A stretch of 39,366 bases of DNA from Diphasiastrum complanatum (Eukaryota > Streptophyta > Lycopodiopsida > Lycopodiales > Lycopodiaceae), in NCBI GenBank assembly GCA_029204225.1, contig MU835410.1, positions 1 through 39,366 of the forward strand. The letters are read 5' to 3'. Under the pieces are notes generated by a model. It saw nothing but the letters and a program-made list of their open reading frames with translations, made no database searches and had not been told where the DNA came from. A program made the translations under genes and the position numbers. Below, one piece after another: positions 37,201 to 39,366 of this stretch. Every line of letters starts with the position of its first letter. Position 1 is the stretch's first letter.

Positions 37201-37481
37201 CACCAGTAATGTACGGCCTTGCATCTAGAACAACGAGTCTTGGTGGGAGTATGGCAAACGGCACAGAAATTGTGGGACTCTAACATGGACGTGTACTCTT
37301 CCGAAGCCGCAGACTCAGTTCTAGCCGACTCTGCCGCGACCAATCGCTGCAGCTTACGAATCTGGATCTGCCTAGCGGCCCTTGCCTTATTCACCTGGTG
37401 AACTATGCCAAAACTCACTAACACCGTAACAAGCAATGCCAACGCAACAGCTGATATCTCTGCGTCCCCCCGATCATGCAT
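15431..37481 (-). CDS. UBP16-like: Ubiquitin-specific protease, UBP15/16/17 type (MYND zinc finger plus USP domain)
   Basis: A cysteine protease that removes ubiquitin from proteins or polyubiquitin chains. Ordered features: a hydrophobic segment at residues 8-27, a probable membrane anchor; a MYND zinc finger at residues 73-110 (C73, C76, C84, C87, C93, C97, H106, C110); a polar linker; then the USP domain from about residue 230 to 553. The Cys box is [18 protein letters not shown] with catalytic Cys258. A zinc ribbon is formed by C384/C387 and C432/C435. The His box is FFGHYVCYV with His514, and WYKIDDSK supplies Asp530. MYND at the N-terminus of a USP marks the plant UBP15-19 group; the membrane segment and linker fit UBP16 and its relatives. 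Exons: 37204-37481, 26804-27209, 26582-26667, 18535-18620, 18199-18361, 17869-17992, 17285-17442, 17022-17106, 16687-16899, 16529-16590, then 16245 downward. Every junction is GT-AG and phase-consistent. Read literally, the frame stops at TGA 16110-16112 (598 aa); a one-base change would let the Ser-rich tail run to 15809 and on to 15431-15559. Core confidence is high, tail moderate. Confidence 0.92.
15809..16130 (-). CDS. UBP16-like: Probable deubiquitinase C-terminal tail in a shifted frame
   Basis: A different minus-strand frame is open from just upstream of the TGA. It reads [20 protein letters not shown], then an Asp/Ser/Asn-rich segment ([14 protein letters not shown]), ending ACT before a strong GTAAGT donor at 15808. 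Ser-rich tails are usual at the end of plant UBP16-type proteins. The arithmetic fits one superfluous base: with one base fewer the exon ends in phase 0, and the next candidate exon also begins in phase 0. A real frameshift, a sequencing error and an unseen splice choice are all possible. Confidence 0.5.
16110..16245 (-). CDS. UBP16-like: Deubiquitinase exon 11, literal reading to TGA
   Basis: After a TTTACAG acceptor the frame reads [18 protein letters not shown] and continues open to TGA at 16110-16112, giving a 598-residue protein. Immediately before the stop the reading frame in use changes from this one to the one that stays open down to 15809 (see the tail feature). Confidence 0.75.
16413..16494. 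repeat. (CT)~28 followed by A25 in intron 10 of the deubiquitinase
   Basis: A pure CT dinucleotide run (16413-16469) passes directly into a 25-base A run (16470-16494). On the gene strand this is T25 then (GA)~28, starting 35 bases after exon 10. The juxtaposition may mark the tail of a small inserted element. Confidence 0.95.
16529..16590 (-). CDS. UBP16-like: Deubiquitinase exon 10 (end of USP domain)
   Basis: A 62-nt exon too short for simple ORF finding. It encodes [20 protein letters not shown], the A-Y-M-L-x-Y strand that closes USP domains. TGTAG acceptor and GTAAGC donor; phases fit on both sides. Confidence 0.9.
16687..16899 (-). CDS. UBP16-like: Deubiquitinase exon 9 (catalytic His and Asp)
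   Basis: Encodes 71 residues including the [13 protein letters not shown] loop, [12 protein letters not shown], then [20 protein letters not shown], carrying His514 and Asp530. GTGAAT donor at 16686. Confidence 0.95.
17022..17106 (-). CDS. UBP16-like: Deubiquitinase exon 8
   Basis: [17 protein letters not shown] then [11 protein letters not shown], the conserved L-x-I-x-L-K-R-F strand of the USP palm. TGTGCAG acceptor, GTTAAA donor. Confidence 0.95.
17285..17442 (-). CDS. UBP16-like: Deubiquitinase exon 7 (zinc ribbon)
   Basis: [14 protein letters not shown] supplies the first CxxC pair, and KYKCD opens the second pair (C432), completed by C435 in exon 8. The stretch between, with DLAVEI and [12 protein letters not shown], is the usual fingers region of plant USPs. 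Confidence 0.95.
17869..17992 (-). CDS. UBP16-like: Deubiquitinase exon 6
   Basis: Encodes [16 protein letters not shown] and then [15 protein letters not shown], the conserved I-F-G-G segment before the zinc ribbon. It ends in phase 0 at CAG before GTAGAT. Confidence 0.95.
18199..18361 (-). CDS. UBP16-like: Deubiquitinase exon 5
   Basis: Encodes [16 protein letters not shown] and ends with [12 protein letters not shown], the conserved Q-E-D-A-H/E-F box of USPs. Phases 1 and 2 match the neighbouring exons. Confidence 0.95.
18535..18620 (-). CDS. UBP16-like: Deubiquitinase exon 4 (catalytic cysteine)
   Basis: Codes [17 protein letters not shown], with nucleophile Cys258, then [12 protein letters not shown]. 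It ends one base into Cys286 before a GTAAGT donor. Confidence 0.95.
19377..20118 (+). pseudogene. hAT transposase C-terminal remnant, plus strand
   Basis: The first frame (19377-19670) contains [19 protein letters not shown], reminiscent of the xFWxxxxxxIxxLxPL helix of hAT transposases. After a break, 19751-20118 encodes an Arg-rich then Glu-rich tail in two frames, ending with [20 protein letters not shown]. This tail resembles that of the much clearer hAT copy at 28410-30140 (minus): shared GDEED, VDxDxETQ and R-P/A-R-G-R/C segments. G18 at 19912-19929 interrupts the frame. The hAT link rests mainly on this resemblance. Confidence 0.45.
20155..20605 (+). mobile_element. LTR (451 bp) with TGTTA...TAACA ends
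   Basis: It begins TGTTAGGGATCC and ends GAGTTGTAACA, giving 5-bp inverted ends of the TG...CA type. It is followed two bases later by the primer-binding site at 20608. Near its left end is a hairpin (CTCCCTTGGGT, short loop, ACCCAAGGGAG; about 20169-20195). No second LTR, gag or pol was found in the window, so it is a 5' LTR cut from its element or part of a miniature retrotransposon. Confidence 0.7.
20608..20620 (+). other. Retrotransposon primer-binding site
   Basis: TGGTATCAGAGCC, complementary to the 3' end of plant initiator-Met tRNA, two bases after the LTR end. Confidence 0.8.
20621..21149. other. No gene; leader of the orphan LTR element
   Basis: GC-richer than its surroundings, with a G-run at 20820-20833. 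The plus-strand ORF at 20639-21112 is low-complexity (Gly/Arg) with no Gag or Pol motif, so it is not called as a gene. Confidence 0.4.
21150..23090 (-). mobile_element. LINE (non-LTR retrotransposon) fragment: ORF1 and endonuclease, RT missing
   Basis: Read on the minus strand. A Pro/Ser-rich N-terminal part (23090 to about 22760, with a TAG) leads to a coiled coil ([17 protein letters not shown], 22700-22560) and, in a shifted frame near 22260, [18 protein letters not shown], the RRM-like core of plant L1-type ORF1. Then comes an apurinic-type endonuclease: WNCDG near 22010, METH near 21945, [10 protein letters not shown] near 21620 (normally GDFNA), NGLT near 21420, [13 protein letters not shown] near 21350 and SDQS near 21265. 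Frames change several times, so it is dead. The sequence stops before the reverse transcriptase, which is unusual because LINE copies normally lose their 5' end. Confidence 0.75.
22830..23355. repeat. G-rich minisatellite-like array
   Basis: Units around GAGGGGGTGAGGTGAGGTGGCAA (shown approximately) recur from about 22975 to 23345, with G-runs up to 12 bases (near 23089-23101 and 23185-23195). The minus strand corresponds to the Pro-rich start of the LINE ORF1 and its leader. Many GGG runs make G-quadruplex formation likely on the plus strand. Confidence 0.7.
23479..23538. repeat. (GA)30 microsatellite
   Basis: Uninterrupted GA dinucleotides. It lies just beyond the presumed 5' end of the LINE on its strand, where it reads (TC)30. 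Confidence 0.98.
23651..26445. other. Intron 3 interior; no element recognised
   Basis: Open frames at 24058-24240, 24356-24583 and 24698-24967 (+) and 24997-25440 (-) show no known motif. Several plus-strand frames in 24.0-25.4 kb can be chained with few stops, which hints at an old coding remnant I cannot identify. Confidence 0.35.
26582..26667 (-). CDS. UBP16-like: Deubiquitinase exon 3 (start of USP domain)
   Basis: [20 protein letters not shown] leads into CGLINCGN, the beginning of the Cys box. It is 136 bp beyond exon 2 (TTCACAG acceptor) and ends GGGAATAG before GTCCGT, two bases short of Ser257. Confidence 0.9.
26804..27209 (-). CDS. UBP16-like: Deubiquitinase exon 2 (second half of MYND and linker)
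   Basis: Completes Cys93 and gives [17 protein letters not shown], the second zinc-binding half of MYND. It then encodes a Ser/Ala/Asn-rich linker with two diverged copies of a short CKAPAxTxSSVxAS unit, ending LLNPKK before GTTTGT. It ends in phase 0. The linker is expected to be disordered. Confidence 0.9.
27799..28025 (+). pseudogene. Tail of an unidentified transposon protein, plus strand
   Basis: One frame reads [18 protein letters not shown]. In the neighbouring frame [20 protein letters not shown] runs into [20 protein letters not shown] and a stop. Polar then aromatic ends of this kind are seen after the dimerisation domain in plant transposases, but I cannot assign a family. An AATAAA at 28195-28200 and a (TC)16 run follow. 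Confidence 0.3.
28205..28236. repeat. (TC)16 microsatellite
   Basis: Uninterrupted TC dinucleotides five bases after an AATAAA hexamer. An imperfect GAACCATACTGAA repeat follows at about 28259-28302. Confidence 0.95.
28410..30140 (-). pseudogene. hAT transposase remnant (C-terminal half)
   Basis: Minus-strand reading, in order. Near 30110-30030 is [17 protein letters not shown] and VAQYKKW. At 29880-29730 is [20 protein letters not shown] followed by [12 protein letters not shown]. At 29527-29504 is VTWWSFHG, then [20 protein letters not shown] to 29417, then [19 protein letters not shown]. These are the landmarks of the hAT C-terminal dimerisation domain (WWxxHG, CSxSxCExNWS, KRNRLxxExxxxLVFVxxNLRL). 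An acidic tail ends [15 protein letters not shown] and TAG at 28410-28412. A stop after GDLR and several frame changes make it inactive. No terminal inverted repeats or 8-bp target duplication were identified. Confidence 0.85.
30691..30804 (+). repeat. Threefold tandem primer-binding-site-like repeat
   Basis: CCAGCATGGTATCAGAGC occurs at 30735-30752 and 30787-30804, and with one change (TGGTAGCAGAGC) at 30691-30702. Spacing is 50 and 52 bp, and each is preceded by a CTCTxTTCTTTTA(T/C)CTGATA-type stretch. TGGTATCAGAGC is the initiator-Met primer-binding site of the Copia element that follows; one copy is normal. Confidence 0.85.
32510..33520 (-). mobile_element. Probable solo LTR inserted in the Copia integrase region
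   Basis: The Copia coding sequence stops after [13 protein letters not shown] and resumes at VHTDICGPM about 1 kb later. The intervening 1,011 bp begins TGTAAAACC and ends GCTTACA, giving 5-bp inverted TGTAA/TTACA ends. On the minus strand it contains a TATA box in AATATAAAAAGGGC (about 33090-33104) followed by a CT-rich stretch, as an LTR promoter would. The five flanking bases (GAGCA and AATGA) do not match, so a target duplication is not visible. Confidence 0.55.
33707..34624 (+). pseudogene. Copia integrase-to-RT open frame (longest ORF in the window)
   Basis: A 305-codon frame covering the second half of the integrase core ([20 protein letters not shown]), the integrase C-terminal region with [15 protein letters not shown] and the start of RT ([19 protein letters not shown]). 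It ends in a TGA where functional elements read K-A-R/RL-V. The next frame continues LVARG. It is part of a dead element, not a host gene. Confidence 0.85.
35561..36160. other. Intron 1 interior; no element recognised
   Basis: Sequence after the Copia break point. Only short frames and no LTR; nothing that I can name. Confidence 0.35.
36170..36262. repeat. Two-copy tandem repeat, 45-46-bp unit
   Basis: TATATACAGATGG...AAGxCTCCACATGGTGG and AAAACC(C/T)ATAA occur twice back to back with few differences. Confidence 0.85.
37204..37481 (-). CDS. UBP16-like: Deubiquitinase exon 1 (membrane segment and first half of MYND)
   Basis: Codes residues 1-92 and two bases of Cys93. It begins ATG at 37481 and ends CATTACTG before GTGAGA. 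Residues 8-27 are hydrophobic ([17 protein letters not shown]), followed by a basic stretch. The exon ends inside the MYND finger ([20 protein letters not shown]), so both neighbours are needed to form it. An earlier start is unlikely because MHDRGDAE is directly followed by the anchor. Confidence 0.88.
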
Positions 37482-37545
37482 CTAAAGCCTCGCTCGCCTT
37501 CCAACCCCCACAGCATGAATAACCAAACACGAACTCACCCTGAAT

Positions 37546-37925
37546 CGTCAGCATCTGCAATTCACTTAAAATGCTTCAAAGGAGCTATAGATTCTGGCAT
37601 ATAACCACCCTAATTCACTGACGATACTTCAAAACAGCTATGAAATTCTGACATGTGGGCACCTGAATCCTCAGCATCTGCAATTCACTGAAGATACATC
37701 AAAACAGCTATGAAATTCTGACATGTGAGCACCTGAATCCAGAGCCTCTGCATTTCACTGAAGATACTTCAAAACAGCTAAGATATGTGAGCACCTAAAT
37801 CCTCAGCATCTGCAATTCACTGAAGATACTTCAAAACACAGCTATTATATTCTGACATGTAACCACTCTGAATCCTCAGCATCTGCAATTCACTGAAGAT
37901 GCTTCAAACCAGCTACAGCTACAGC
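37546..37925. repeat. Six-copy minisatellite just upstream of the deubiquitinase start
   Basis: Units with CTGCAATTCACTGAAGATAC, then TTCAAAACAGCTA and ACATGTGAGCACC. The TTCACT word falls at 37561, 37614, 37684, 37754, 37816 and 37889 (spacing 53-73 bp). The array occupies the first 65-445 bp upstream of the ATG, so it is 5' UTR or core promoter. The middle copies are most alike. Confidence 0.85.
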
Positions 37926-38140
37926 TTAGATTCCGAATTTCTTCGAGATTCGCGGAGTCTGTGCACGATCTGAACCCTGTCCGAAGAGCTTGTAATAAAA
38001 AATCTAATTCACCTTATGCGCCTCATTCCGTTAATGGAAATAACATTGAATCAATACAAAGGTTGCAGAAACGCGAAATGAACTTAAATGAAGCAACAAA
38101 AACATGAAGAAAAAGATCGGATCGGGTGCAGGTGAAGGAT

Positions 38141-38182
38141 GGCGATGGCGATGGCGATGGCGATGGCGATGGCGATGGCGAC
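38141..38182. repeat. (GGCGAT)6 GGCGAC hexanucleotide repeat
   Basis: Seven six-base units without gaps. On the plus strand they would read alternating Trp-Arg inside a chance ORF. They lie about 660 bp upstream of the deubiquitinase ATG. Confidence 0.97.
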
Positions 38183-38258
38183 GAAAAGACGAAGAAGTTA
38201 AGGAAATGGCAGATAAAAATTTCAGCCCGCCACCGATGGATGCTCCCATCACCCTTGA

Positions 38259-38381
38259 CACGTGTTTGATATCCAAGGAGGCGGCCTATACGACGTCAGC
38301 GTTTGATTGGTTAAGATGGGGAGCTTTAGTACCTCGGAATATCTGGCCTGATGGAGTCACTGCCGCTCAATTGGTCACGTG
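38259..38381 (-). promoter_or_regulatory. Candidate distal promoter elements of the deubiquitinase gene
   Basis: Two G-boxes (CACGTG at 38259-38264 and 38376-38381), a GACGTC core near 38291 and two CCAAT boxes on the minus strand (ATTGG on plus, near 38307 and 38370) cluster within 125 bp. G-boxes are binding sites of plant bZIP and bHLH factors. Position about 800-900 bp upstream of the ATG is compatible with regulation, but no experimental link exists and a TATA box was not identified. Confidence 0.35.
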
Positions 38382-38399
38382 GTCACATTGATGGGTGCA

Positions 38400-39366
38400 T
38401 GTCTCTAGGTGACCAACTGACCAATCCATGAACATCCCAAGGTATCTCACTCGGTTGGCTCATTATTGTGATTTGACAATGCTACACGGCTGGGTCTCCT
38501 CGTTAGCTTCGCATCTAAACTTTCTTTCAAGAATCATTCTTGTGATTTGCTATGACCTTGAATGCATTGGTATTCGTTACTCTTCATGGACTCCATCTCG
38601 TCTTCCATGGCCTTTATCCATTTGTCCTTTTTTAGACATTCAACGACTTCTTGTTTTTAGGACTACACTGAAGCAAAACACAGTCATTAATATATCATGA
38701 GTAGCTTTGCGGTGAGTCTAGCTTTTTAAGTCGTCAAAAAATCAATAGAAAAACAAACATTGCATGTCAAAAGAATTAAATATTAAAAGAACTCATTTTA
38801 ATGCTCAAACTTGCCTAGGAGTGACACTTTGGCTTTAGAAAAATCGTCATAATAGCTTTACCCTACTACAACAAAGAGAATAATTGAATTATAAAAGAAA
38901 AATAAAAGAGCCAAAGAGTGTGAGAGGCCAAAATTCACTTGAACCATTCATTTACATTTTTCAAATCTTTGTACGATCCATAGATCCATACCCTACATAT
39001 CTCTACTAAATGTGTGTCGATCTAAATATTGTTTTTTATCGAACATATGGTAGCCTCATTATGCCATAAGCAACAAAGAAATATCTCTTGAACCTAAATG
39101 CCACAATTAGTCAATTGTCAAAGGGTACAAGAGCCCTCAATTCCTCTACCCATAAGTCTTTGAATTCTATTACGCACTCATGATAAGCAATGCCATAAAG
39201 ATTTTGTAAGAAAAGCTGGAGAATCTTGACACAAATCTAAGCATGACTTTGTGATTTCACAAACTACGTCATAGCTACATTGTTTAAATATGTCCTTACA
39301 AATCACTATTTGGAAGTTCATATTGCATTTGCTTGCTACTTGTTGGATAACTCAAGGCTTGGTCCC
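38400..39366. other. No gene recognised
   Basis: AT-rich sequence with only short frames (one at 38428-38700 without motifs). Nothing identifiable as an element or RNA gene. Confidence 0.4.

Larger units (their letters stand above)
27210..37203 (-). other. Intron 1 of the deubiquitinase gene (9,994 bp)
   Basis: GTGAGA donor at 37203 and CTTGCAG acceptor ending at 27210, leaving phase 2 on both sides and restoring MYND Cys93. It contains a plus-strand transposon tail, a minus-strand hAT remnant, a plus-strand Copia element and a solo LTR. The remaining stretches (27285-27790, 35570-36160 and 36270-37190) show nothing I can name. Confidence 0.85.

Noticed and set aside
37546-37925. Regularly spaced repeat considered as a CRISPR array
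   Set aside because: Units are tandem and contiguous without distinct spacers, unequal in length, and the genome is a plant.
38104-38391. Plus-strand ORF with a Trp-Arg repeat
   Set aside because: The repeat is simply the GGCGAT hexamer read in frame; the rest has no motif and the region is the upstream part of the minus-strand gene.

Overview
The window looks like nuclear DNA from a land plant with a large, repeat-rich genome. The evidence is: split genes with GT-AG introns of about 100-400 bp beside two introns of 8-10 kb; plant-type retroelements with the TGGTATCAGAGC primer-binding site (complementary to the plant initiator-Met tRNA 3' end); hAT, MULE-like and LINE remnants; and long (CT)n/(GA)n tracts. 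Intron sizes and TE load suggest a fern, lycophyte or gymnosperm, but the sequence alone does not name the species.

The one clearly functional-looking gene is on the minus strand and fills the right-hand 60% of the window (start codon at 37481, end near 16110 or 15431). It encodes a UBP15/16/17-type deubiquitinase: N-terminal membrane segment, MYND zinc finger, then a complete USP catalytic domain (Cys258, His514, Asp530 and two CxxC zinc-ribbon pairs). Ten introns could be placed with matching phases. Introns 1 (~10.0 kb) and 3 (~8.0 kb) are packed with dead transposons; the others are 96-426 bp. The catalytic core is intact. The C-terminal tail has an apparent one-base frame change near 16120, so the true end is uncertain.

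Layout from left to right. 1-1.7 kb: decayed Ty3/gypsy protease remnants in opposite orientations. 2.5-4.06 kb: a probable small minus-strand gene of two coding exons that I do not recognise, with a TATA-like box and CT-rich leader. 4.3-5.1 kb: tandem repeats. 5.3-5.8 kb: Copia remnant (PBS plus RT piece). 6.9-7.3 kb: gypsy RT remnant, minus strand. 7.3-11.4 kb: AT-rich, holding one SWIM zinc-finger ORF (MULE/FAR1-like). 11.4-13.4 kb: an unclassified element bounded by direct repeats. 14.9-15.3 kb: a 206-bp-spaced tandem duplication just 3' of the deubiquitinase gene. 15.4-18.6 kb: catalytic and tail exons. 18.6-26.6 kb (intron 3): a hAT fragment, an orphan LTR with PBS, and a LINE with ORF1 and endonuclease but no reverse transcriptase. 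26.6-27.2 kb: exons 3 and 2. 27.2-37.2 kb (intron 1): a transposon tail, a second hAT copy, and a Copia element of about 5 kb, antisense to the gene and itself split by a solo LTR. 37.2-37.5 kb: exon 1. 37.5-38.4 kb: upstream region with a six-copy minisatellite, a (GGCGAT)6 tract and two G-boxes. 38.4-39.4 kb: nothing recognisable.

I found no CRISPR, operon, phage or other prokaryotic system, and no convincing RNA gene. The observations most worth following are the expanded deubiquitinase gene with its tail frame change, the threefold PBS-like repeat at the head of the Copia element, the 11.4-13.4 kb element, and the unidentified 155-residue gene.
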